NCBI GenBank assembly: GCA_002362175.1
Contig: DETU01000084.1
Location: forward strand, 1-9,045
Source: Ruminococcus sp. UBA3280
GTDB taxonomy: Bacteria; Bacillota; Clostridia; Oscillospirales; Ruminococcaceae
DNA: 9,045 nucleotides
Reading direction: 5' to 3'
The notes beneath the pieces were generated by a model that had not been told where the DNA came from, searched no databases, and saw only the letters and a list, made by a program, of their open reading frames with translations. Positions 1 through 6,058 of the stretch are shown one piece after another (position 1 is the stretch's first letter; each line of letters opens with the position of its first letter). The position numbers and the translations under genes were made by a program.

Positions 1-78
1 TTCGAGAAAATTCCCATAGGCAATCAATACAGAAATAATATCAAACAAAACAATCAAAATAAAATTTAATTTCTTCAT
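1..78 (-). CDS. N-terminal fragment of a putative membrane protein (runs off the left edge)
   Basis: An open frame of 26 codons starts with ATG at 78 and continues past the window edge without a stop. A clear ribosome binding site, AGGGA, lies 9 nt upstream of the ATG. The fragment begins with two lysines and then a long hydrophobic stretch (about residues 4-21), which looks like a first transmembrane helix or an uncleaved signal anchor. It begins 24 nt after the speA stop with no terminator between them, so it is probably co-transcribed with speD-speA. The pattern of an Asp inside the first helix followed by an Ala-Tyr pair loosely recalls the N-terminus of membrane-anchored polysaccharide biosynthesis proteins, but 26 residues cannot establish that. 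The function is not known. Confidence 0.55.
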   Translation of the reverse strand, partial: MKKLNFILIVLFDIISVLIAYGNFLE

Positions 79-102
79 ATTATCTATTCCCTGAAATAAA
101 AA

Positions 103-1548
103 TCATATAATAACATTTAGATATTCAATGTTAATATCTTCCGTACCTGTCATTGAACAGCCTTTATCTTTTGCATACTTTATATACTCAATAATTTCGT
201 CTGTTATGAGTTCACCCGGAGCAAGTATCGGTATTCCTGGTGGATAGCACATTACAAACTCACTGCACACACGTCCTACTGATTTTTCAAGAGGAAGTGA
301 CACCTTATCCGCATAGAAAGCACGTCGTGGAGTTTCTGCAACTATCGGATTGATATATTCCTGCGTAAGCATACCTGCACCCGATTTTCCGAAACGTCTC
401 TTTATTTCCGACATTGCACTGATAAGACGTTCTATATCACGTTTTCTGTCACCTACTGAAATATATGCAAGGATATTTCCTATGTCACCAAATTCTATCT
501 GTATATCGTACTCATCACGAAGCAGGTCATAGACTTCAATGCCCGCAAGTCCCACAGGCAAAGTATAAACTGAAAGTTTCGATACATCAAAATCATATAT
601 ACTGTCACCGTTTATAAGTTCTTTGGAATATGCATAATAACCGCCTATTCCGTTTATTTCGGAACGTGCATACTCTGCCATTTCAACAGTCTCCGCAAAT
701 ATTTCACGTCCGCTGAGGGCAAGCCTTTTACGTGAAATATCAAGACTTGAAAGCAGAAGATATGACGCACTTGTTGTCTGAGTAAGATTTATGACCTGTC
801 TCATATAGTCGGAATTTATATTTTCACCCATAAGCAGAAATGAACTTTGTGTAAGGCTTCCGCCCGATTTATGCATACTTACGGAAGCTATATCCGCACC
901 TGCCTGCATGGCTGTTACGGGGAAATTCTCACCGAAATAGAAATGTGTTCCGTGAGCTTCGTCAACAAGTACAAGCATACCGTGTGCGTGTGCGATTTCC
1001 GTAATACGTTTAAGGTCGGAGCATATTCCGTAATAAGTCGGATTATTTACCAGCACCGCTTTAGCGTCGGGATTTTCCTCAATGGCTTTTTCAACCTGCT
1101 CAACCGACATTCCGAGAGCTATTCCAAGCTGTCTGTTAACGTCGGGATTAACATAAACGGGTACGGCATCACACAAAATAAGTGCATTTATGGCACTGCG
1201 GTGAACATTTCTCGGCATGATGATTTTATCACCGCTCTTACAAGCATACATTATCATACTCTGTACCGCTGAAGTAGTACCGCCTACCATGAAAAACGCA
1301 TTTTCCGCACCAAAAGCCTGTGCCGCAAGCATTTCAGCGTCTTTTATTACGGAAACGGGGTGACAGAGATTATCAAGCGGTTTCATAGAGTTAACGTCAA
1401 CACTCATACAGTCTTCACCAAGAAATTCCGTAAGTTCCATATTTCCACGCCCACGCTTGTGTCCTGGTACGTCAAAAGGTACAACACGCATACGTCTGAA
1501 TTTTCTTAAAGCCTCGTAAATCGGTGCATTAATCTGTGAAAGACCCAT
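103..1548 (-). CDS. speA: PLP-dependent Orn/Lys/Arg decarboxylase, probably biosynthetic arginine decarboxylase
   Basis: This is a fold-type I (aspartate aminotransferase-like) basic amino acid decarboxylase of the Bacillus SpeA group, about 481 residues. Visible motifs, numbered from the chosen start, are PGHK at 28-31, the cofactor phosphate-binding GGTT at 89-92, DEAHG at 196-200 (the Asp that contacts the PLP ring nitrogen) and SMHKSGGSLTQ with Schiff-base Lys227. The C-terminal domain has the family's YPPGIP and APGE motifs. The start is uncertain. ATG 1548 is chosen because the family N-terminus (xPxYxAL) follows it directly, and AAGGA lies 12 nt upstream. ATG 1560 sits directly against that AAGGA. 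TTG 1581 has GGGAG 4 nt upstream. Every choice overlaps the end of speD, by 20 nt for the chosen one. Pairing with speD favours arginine as substrate (agmatine, then putrescine, then spermidine), but lysine or ornithine decarboxylases share these motifs and are not excluded. Confidence 0.9.
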   Translation of the reverse strand: MGLSQINAPIYEALRKFRRMRVVPFDVPGHKRGRGNMELTEFLGEDCMSVDVNSMKPLDNLCHPVSVIKDAEMLAAQAFGAENAFFMVGGTTSAVQSMIMYACKSGDKIIMPRNVHRSAINALILCDAVPVYVNPDVNRQLGIALGMSVEQVEKAIEENPDAKAVLVNNPTYYGICSDLKRITEIAHAHGMLVLVDEAHGTHFYFGENFPVTAMQAGADIASVSMHKSGGSLTQSSFLLMGENINSDYMRQVINLTQTTSASYLLLSSLDISRKRLALSGREIFAETVEMAEYARSEINGIGGYYAYSKELINGDSIYDFDVSKLSVYTLPVGLAGIEVYDLLRDEYDIQIEFGDIGNILAYISVGDRKRDIERLISAMSEIKRRFGKSGAGMLTQEYINPIVAETPRRAFYADKVSLPLEKSVGRVCSEFVMCYPPGIPILAPGELITDEIIEYIKYAKDKGCSMTGTEDINIEYLNVII

Positions 1549-2311
1549 TTTCAAAAACATTCCTTCCGCTGAAAATTTCAATCATCTCCCGTCGGAGACT
1601 GTTTATTATTTCAAGTCTGTTGCGTGGTGAAAGTTCACGAACGTCAGTATTGAACAGATAATTTTGCAGTTCAATTTCTTTGATAAGCATCTTTGTGTGA
1701 AAAATATTAGCCTGATATACGTTCACATCAACTGCGTCATATCTGTCCAGAACGGCACTGTCAATATAGTCCTGAATGGACGTTATATTGTGGTCGATAA
1801 AAAGTTTTTCACCGCCTACGCTCCGTGTAAAACCTCTCACACGGTAGTCCATTGTAATTATATCGGAATCAAAGCTTCCTATCAGATAGTCAAGAGCAGT
1901 AAGGGGGGTAATTTTTCCACACGTTGCAACGTCTATGTCAACCCTGAAAGTCGCTATATTTGTATCGGGGTGATATTCGGGATAGGTATGGACTGTTACA
2001 TGACTTTTATCAAGATGTGCGACTGTTTCCGTACTTCCTGCCGGTATCATGGTATCGTCGGCAATAAGAAAGGTAGCGGACGCACCCTGCGGGTCATAAT
2101 CCTGTCTTGAAATACTAAGAACCTGAGCTCCTATCATTTTTGTAAGGTTGGTCATTATGTCCGTTATACGCTCCGAGTTGTACGCCTCATCAACATACGC
2201 TATATAGTCAAGCTGAGCCTTCGGGGTTTTCGCATAACAGACATCGTATATATTGAAACTGAGTGATTTCGTAAGATTATTGAATCCGTACAGCTTTAAT
2301 TTATTTTCCAT
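1529..2311 (-). CDS. speD: S-adenosylmethionine decarboxylase proenzyme, long E. coli-type
   Basis: SpeD decarboxylates S-adenosylmethionine to give the aminopropyl donor for spermidine synthesis. The 260-residue protein resembles E. coli SpeD along its whole length, including KLxGFNNLTKSLSFxIYD at the N-terminus, RQDYxPQGAS near 69-78, DYRVRGFTR, and NVYQxNIFHTKML near the C-terminus. The proenzyme self-cleavage motif HLDKSH is present. Cleavage is expected between Lys102 and Ser103, turning Ser103 into the pyruvoyl group. Cys131 aligns with the catalytic cysteine of E. coli SpeD (Cys140, shifted by 9 residues). The protein is about twice as long as the short Bacillus SpeH type. ATG 2311 has a good SD, GAGGTG, 4 nt upstream. 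The gene follows a roughly 300-nt structured leader ending in an intrinsic terminator, so regulation by premature termination is likely. Its 3' end overlaps the decarboxylase gene, suggesting translational coupling. Confidence 0.97.
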   Translation of the reverse strand: MENKLKLYGFNNLTKSLSFNIYDVCYAKTPKAQLDYIAYVDEAYNSERITDIMTNLTKMIGAQVLSISRQDYDPQGASATFLIADDTMIPAGSTETVAHLDKSHVTVHTYPEYHPDTNIATFRVDIDVATCGKITPLTALDYLIGSFDSDIITMDYRVRGFTRSVGGEKLFIDHNITSIQDYIDSAVLDRYDAVDVNVYQANIFHTKMLIKEIELQNYLFNTDVRELSPRNRLEIINSLRREMIEIFSGRNVFENGSFTD

Positions 2312-2315
2312 AATT

Positions 2316-2321
2316 CACCTC
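2316..2321 (-). promoter_or_regulatory. speD ribosome binding site
   Basis: GAGGTG lies 4 nt before the speD ATG. It lies 2 nt beyond the 3' strand of a possible 10-bp helix (2324-2333 with 2399-2408), so folding of the leader could affect access to it. That effect is an inference. Confidence 0.8.
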
Positions 2322-2323
2322 AT

Positions 2324-2408
2324 AAGTTATAATATAAAATAAAATGCACGTACAGGTTTCATCAACCGGCACGTGCATGAAAATACATATTTCTATGCAT
2401 TATAACTT
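2324..2408 (-). repeat. 10-bp inverted repeat flanking the terminator, possible long-range helix
   Basis: AAGUUAUAAU (2408-2399) and AUUAUAACUU (2333-2324) are perfectly complementary over 10 nt, with one further possible G-U pair inside. Paired, they enclose the GAAA-capped hairpin and the terminator as a three-way junction ending 2 nt from the speD SD. All pairs are A-U except two (two G-C), so the helix is only moderately stable and chance in AU-rich DNA cannot be excluded. Confidence 0.45.
2336..2378 (-). terminator. Intrinsic terminator (attenuator) in the speD leader
   Basis: On the minus strand AUGCACGU (2378-2371) pairs perfectly with ACGUGCAU (2351-2344). An upper stem CGGUU/AACC-u-G (2368-2364 with 2358-2353) has one bulged U and a 5-nt GAUGA loop. 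The hairpin is followed by UUUAUUUU (2343-2336, after the final paired U), a typical U-tract. It ends about 25 nt before the speD start codon and lies downstream of the only good promoter in the gap. Transcription must therefore read through it to express speD, which points to attenuation and not simple end-of-operon termination. It would also stop read-through from the mutS2 operon. Confidence 0.8.
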
Positions 2409-2620
2409 CATATTGGCTTCAGAGTCTATATAAGCAAAGATACCTTTTACTACTCTTATTGACCTTTCACAAGCTGATGAAAACTTATAAAAATTTCTCG
2501 GCACAAACCGAATCAATAAGGCAATTCAACATTGCCGGCTAAAAAAATCTTGCCTCACCGCTACAGGATTTCCTGTAACAATGATATATGAAACCGAAGC
2601 TTCTTTTTGCAATTTGTATT

Positions 2621-2649
2621 ATTTTATCATATTTTATTAATCTTGTCAA
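2621..2649 (-). promoter_or_regulatory. Sigma-A-type promoter for the speD leader
   Basis: On the minus strand a perfect -35 TTGACA (2649-2644) is followed by a 17-nt spacer and a -10 TAAAAT (2626-2621), one mismatch from consensus. The start point should fall near 2614, giving a leader of about 300 nt. The -35 lies inside an 11-bp inverted repeat, TCTTGACAAGA (2651-2641), which could be chance or an operator. Confidence 0.82.
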
Positions 2650-2670
2650 GAGTTAACAGGAAAGTTTTTC

Positions 2671-2690
2671 AGATTAATTTTTATTAATCT
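2671..2690. repeat. AT-rich hairpin overlapping the stop codon of the 70-residue gene
   Basis: AGATTAAT and ATTAATCT form an 8-bp perfect inverted repeat with a 4-nt loop. Read in the gene direction (minus) it is followed by GAAAAAC, not a U-run, so it is a poor intrinsic terminator for the mutS2 operon. Read on the plus strand it is followed by TCTTTTTC, but no plus-strand gene leads into it. It may act as a 3'-end stabilising hairpin. I see no better terminator before the speD promoter. Confidence 0.4.
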
Positions 2691-2896
2691 TCTTTTTCAA
2701 TCACCACATAACATACATTGAATGCATTCGCATAATTGGCAAACTGATTGTCTTTACGGACAGTTGTACTTGATACCTGCATATTTACTACTTTCCAGCC
2801 GTCAGCAAGATGATTATTTAATTCTTCCAGTCCATAGAAATCGTCACCGCAGTCCCACATGGTATAGTCACCGCTGACTATAAGCATTTTCTGCAT
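2684..2896 (-). CDS. Small hypothetical protein, 70 residues
   Basis: I do not recognise this family with confidence. The gene has a strong SD (AAGGAG, 8 nt before ATG 2896) and begins 12 nt after the mutS2 stop, so it looks like a genuine last gene of that operon. The protein is soluble-looking and acidic, with no signal peptide or membrane segment. It shows a beta strand (residues 2-8), a helix carrying LEELNNHLADGWKVVNMQV (about 23-41), and two later strands ending in CYVVIEKED. A helix followed by DGWKVV and a strand recalls small DUF4177-like proteins, but this is only a shape resemblance. Its two cysteines (residues 16 and 62) are not arranged as a metal site. A hairpin overlaps its stop codon. 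Confidence 0.8.
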   Translation of the reverse strand: MQKMLIVSGDYTMWDCGDDFYGLEELNNHLADGWKVVNMQVSSTTVRKDNQFANYANAFNVCYVVIEKED

Positions 2897-2908
2897 AATA
2901 TCAACTCC

Positions 2909-5290
2909 TTATTTTAACTCGGCAATGGTTACGCCGTCCTCACCCTCTCCGAAAACTCCCGAACGGTAGCTTTTTACAGACGGGTGGGATTTAAGACGAC
3001 TCTGCACCGCCTGTCTGAGTACACCTGTACCTTTACCATGGATAATAGTCACCATAGAAATATTAGACATAACAGCCCTGTCAATAAATTCATCAAGCTG
3101 ATAAACACCGTCGTCGCAAGCACAGCCACGAATATCAAGCTCCATTTTTCCACGTCTTTCAGCCTTTACACCTATTTTGCCGACTTTCCGTGACAGTTTA
3201 TTCTTATACGTAACCTTTTCAGGTTCTTCAAGACGCAAACGTGAAATATTCATTTTTGTTTTCATAACGCCCATCTGTACAAAAACAAAGTCACTGCCGT
3301 CGGGGTCGCCTGAAACAATACCCTTTCTTTGCAGGTCAACCACATAAACGGTATCACCACGTTTCAGTTTTCTCGGAAGCACATAGTCTGCATTAGGGTC
3401 ATGCCTGTCAACAGGATTAGCGGTATCATACATTTTATTGAAACTCTGCTTTGACTTTGATTTCACACCCGAAACACTTTCACCGAAATTCTTTTTGTCC
3501 TTTTCCTTTTTAAGCTGTTCAAGTTCTGTGATAAGTTCGTTTGATTCGGCTTTTGTCTGTTCAATAATCGTCATGGCACGCAGACGTGCTTTTTCGAGTT
3601 CGTCCGCCTTTGTCTTTTCAAGTTCCTCACGTTCTTTTCGGAGAATATTTTCATGTTCACGAGCCTGTGCCTGTAGACGTGAAATTTCTTCTTTCTGACG
3701 TTCAAGTTCAAGACGTGAGGCTTCAAGTTTTCCTATAACTTCTTCAAGACGGCTGTCTGCCCTGCTTATCAGCGATTTTGCGTCGTCAATTATGTCGGAC
3801 GGCATTCCGAGACTTTCTGAAATTGCAAAAGCATTTGATTTTCCGGGAGAACCTACTATAAGCCTGTAAGTCGGACGGAGTGTTGCAATGTCAAATTCAC
3901 ATGAAGCGTTTTCAACGTCGGGGCTGTCAATAGCAAATACTTTAAGTTCCTGATAGTGAGTTGTAACCATTACTTTAGCACCCGACATCATAAGCCGTTT
4001 TATTACTGAAACCGCAAGGGCTGCACCTTCAACAGGGTCTGTTCCCGAACCGAGTTCGTCCAGAAGAACAAGTGATTTTTCGTCGGCGGTTTCAAGAATT
4101 TCTATAACTTTATTTGTATGTGCCGAAAAAGTAGAGAGATTCTGTTCAATGCTCTGACTGTCACCAATATCCGCAAGTATATGGTCAAAAACCGAAATAC
4201 TGCTGCCGTCGGCAACCGGTATCATAAGACCGCACATAGTCATTGCACTTAGAAGTCCGGCAGTTTTTAAAGAAACGGTTTTACCGCCCGTATTAGGACC
4301 TGTTATTATGAGAGTACTGTAATCGTTGCCGAGATTTATATTTACAGGTACTGCTTTTTTACGGTCAATAAGGGGGTGACGTGCTTTTTTGAGATTCATT
4401 TTACCGTCGTCGGTAATTTCGGGAAGCGAACAGTTAAGCCTTGCGGCAAGTGACGACTTTGCAAAATAAAGATTTAGTTCTGTACAGATTTTATAATTTT
4501 CGCACAGAACGTCCGCATAGTCACCGCATTCCCGACAGAGTTCACGGATAATTCTTTCAATTTCCTCCTGCTCTTTTCCCTCAAGAATACGTATGTCGTT
4601 ATTAGCCTCTACTATTGCCATAGGTTCTATAAAGATAGTCTGTCCCGTTGCCGAAGTATCATGAATAAGACCGCTGACCTGTCCGCGATATTCAGACTTT
4701 ACGGGAAGTACAAAGCGTCCGTCTCTTATAGTGACGGAATTTTCCTGCAGATACTGCTGAGTGGTCTTATTTTTCACCATCTTGTTAAGAGTTTCTCTCA
4801 ACTGCATACCTGCACGGTTTATCTTTCTTCTTATCGCCGCAAGTTCAGGACTTGCCGCATCAGAAATTTCGTTATCGGAAATAATCGAACGTTCAAGCTT
4901 TTCAAGAAGCCAGTCGTTAGGTGCAAGACGTGAAAAGAGATAATTCAGTTCTGTTTCAATATTTTCACAGTGACCGTACCAATCCGCAAGCCCCTTTATC
5001 TGACGGAGCATGGCGGCAATGTCCATAAGGTCACGCAAAGAAATAACCGCCCCCGACTTTGCACGGGCGGCTACAGCTGTAATATCTTTGAAATTGCTGA
5101 ACGGCGGTGTTCCGAACTGTACCGACAGACTGAAAGCCTGTGAGGTTTTAAGGCACTCATGGCGTACACGTCCCAAATCGTTATCGGGACGCACAGCAAG
5201 TGCCATTTTTCTTGTTTCTTCATTGGAAGTCAAATCCGCAAGCATTTCAAGAATTTTATCAAGTTCAAGTGTTCTGAGATATTTATTCAT
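2909..5290 (-). CDS. mutS2: Endonuclease MutS2 (MutS-family ATPase with Smr domain)
   Basis: The full-length protein of 793 residues matches the usual size of MutS2. The order is: N-terminal core/lever region (about 1-310), MutS-type ATPase with Walker A GPNTGGKT at 331-338 and Walker B LVLLDE at 407-412 followed by GSGTDP, a long charged coiled coil (about 510-600), a basic linker and KOW-like segment (about 640-690), and a C-terminal Smr domain with LDIRG at 718-722 and HGKGTG at 751-756. The mismatch-recognition domain of MutS is absent, as in all MutS2. The family is linked to suppression of homologous recombination and, in Bacillus, to splitting collided ribosomes. ATG 5290 has AAAGG 8 nt upstream. 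The gene lies 15 nt after recO and 12 nt before the 70-residue gene. All key motifs are intact. Confidence 0.97.
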   Translation of the reverse strand: MNKYLRTLELDKILEMLADLTSNEETRKMALAVRPDNDLGRVRHECLKTSQAFSLSVQFGTPPFSNFKDITAVAARAKSGAVISLRDLMDIAAMLRQIKGLADWYGHCENIETELNYLFSRLAPNDWLLEKLERSIISDNEISDAASPELAAIRRKINRAGMQLRETLNKMVKNKTTQQYLQENSVTIRDGRFVLPVKSEYRGQVSGLIHDTSATGQTIFIEPMAIVEANNDIRILEGKEQEEIERIIRELCRECGDYADVLCENYKICTELNLYFAKSSLAARLNCSLPEITDDGKMNLKKARHPLIDRKKAVPVNINLGNDYSTLIITGPNTGGKTVSLKTAGLLSAMTMCGLMIPVADGSSISVFDHILADIGDSQSIEQNLSTFSAHTNKVIEILETADEKSLVLLDELGSGTDPVEGAALAVSVIKRLMMSGAKVMVTTHYQELKVFAIDSPDVENASCEFDIATLRPTYRLIVGSPGKSNAFAISESLGMPSDIIDDAKSLISRADSRLEEVIGKLEASRLELERQKEEISRLQAQAREHENILRKEREELEKTKADELEKARLRAMTIIEQTKAESNELITELEQLKKEKDKKNFGESVSGVKSKSKQSFNKMYDTANPVDRHDPNADYVLPRKLKRGDTVYVVDLQRKGIVSGDPDGSDFVFVQMGVMKTKMNISRLRLEEPEKVTYKNKLSRKVGKIGVKAERRGKMELDIRGCACDDGVYQLDEFIDRAVMSNISMVTIIHGKGTGVLRQAVQSRLKSHPSVKSYRSGVFGEGEDGVTIAELK

Positions 5291-5305
5291 ATATTTTACC
5301 TTTAA

Positions 5306-6049
5306 TTACAGTTTAAGTGATTTGTAAAAACCGAGTGTACGGAAATTCCTTTCAAGATGCGAAATAAGGTAATTTTCCGCAATAAGAGAAAGTTTTTGCA
5401 TTGTTTCGGGGGAAATCCTGAAATTATAAAGCCTGTCGAAATCAGAAAGAAGAATGTGTCTCATTGCACTGAGAACGGAAATTTTTACTTTATACCATTC
5501 GTCAGCATTGCCGTGAAAACAGTCTTTACAGTAAAAACAGCTTTCCTTTACACTGAAAAAAAGTTCCGAAGGTTCAAAAAGTCCGCAGTCACGACACGCC
5601 AGAATATCAGGCATGAATCCTATTTCAGACATGAGACGCAGTTCAAATATTGCTTTCAACATTTTTTCGTCACGCAGGTCTTTTTCGAGATAATGAAGCG
5701 TATTCAGAAAAAGACGCATAATATCGCCGTTACGGGTTTCGGGTCTTATACAGAACCGCAGAACGTCCGCAAAATATGATGCGAGTGAAATTTTTGTCAA
5801 TGAATCACGCAGACCGTAAAAAATGCGTATAGGTTCCGCACTGTTAAGAATCAGATAATCTCTGCGTTGACTGTAACAAAAAGCCGAATACGCAAAAAGC
5901 TGAACGGAACTGCCTGATTTTCCGCTGACTTTTTTCGCACCTTTAACAGTAAGTTCAATAACTCCGTATTCTTCGGTAAGAATATCAATAAACTTGTCCT
6001 GTTCCCCTGCTGTACGTTCTTTTATAACTATACCTTTTACTGTTGTCAT
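5306..6049 (-). CDS. recO: DNA repair protein RecO
   Basis: RecO helps load RecA at gaps in the RecF pathway and anneals single strands. The 247-residue protein starts with the family's OB-fold region (TTVKGIVIKERTAGEQDKFI, then YGVIELTVKGAKK). It has a helical middle and a zinc-finger-like cysteine set, C152-x2-C155 with C171-x2-C174-x2-C177, as in many Firmicute RecO proteins. It begins 9 nt after era, the usual Firmicute neighbour, and is followed 15 nt later by mutS2, where Bacillus-type genomes often have glyQS. No SD is evident in the 15 nt before ATG 6049, which is instead AU-rich. The nearest AGGAG (6085-6081) sits in the era 3' end, just before a 7-bp hairpin. Translation may depend on coupling to era. 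Confidence 0.93.
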   Translation of the reverse strand: MTTVKGIVIKERTAGEQDKFIDILTEEYGVIELTVKGAKKVSGKSGSSVQLFAYSAFCYSQRRDYLILNSAEPIRIFYGLRDSLTKISLASYFADVLRFCIRPETRNGDIMRLFLNTLHYLEKDLRDEKMLKAIFELRLMSEIGFMPDILACRDCGLFEPSELFFSVKESCFYCKDCFHGNADEWYKVKISVLSAMRHILLSDFDRLYNFRISPETMQKLSLIAENYLISHLERNFRTLGFYKSLKL

Positions 6050-6058
6050 TAAAAAATA

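Larger units (their letters stand above)
2312..2614 (-). ncRNA. Structured 5' leader of speD, candidate cis-regulatory RNA or riboswitch
   Basis: This is the transcribed but non-coding stretch between the predicted transcription start (about 2614) and speD. Read on the minus strand it holds, in order: an 8-bp hairpin with AAAU loop (2579-2560, one G-U pair); a 7-U tract (2547-2541); a 6-bp hairpin GGCAAU/AUUGCC (2536-2520); an 8-bp helix CUUAUUGA/UCAAUAAG (2520-2513 with 2462-2455) enclosing two small hairpins (2512-2497 and 2482-2465); a weak AGAGU/ACUCU stem (2456-2452 with 2425-2421); a 7-bp hairpin capped by a GAAA tetraloop (2400-2383); and the terminator. Several stems share strands and so exclude one another, as expected of a switching RNA. 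I do not recognise T-box, SAM, lysine, THF, cobalamin, guanidine or c-di-GMP consensus elements. A chance fold of AU-rich sequence, or a leader-peptide attenuator, remains possible. Confidence 0.6.

Noticed and set aside
847..1272. Plus-strand open frame of 141 codons
   Set aside because: It lies wholly antisense to the well-supported decarboxylase gene, and its translation shows no recognisable domain.
2486..2533. Leader peptide ORF of 15 codons (ATG at 2533)
   Set aside because: It has no convincing SD and no run of arginine, ornithine-related or methionine codons that would explain attenuation. A 12-codon ORF from 2400 that ends inside the terminator has no SD either.
2312..2614. T-box leader or a familiar riboswitch class
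   Set aside because: AGAGUAGUAAAAG at 2456-2444 faintly recalls a T-box stem I, but there is no GGUGGNACCGCG-type antiterminator sequence, and the downstream genes are not tRNA-linked. I also saw no SAM, lysine, THF, guanidine or cobalamin signature.
5010..5327. Plus-strand open frame of 105 codons across the mutS2/recO junction
   Set aside because: It is antisense to the mutS2 N-terminus, with no SD or family resemblance.
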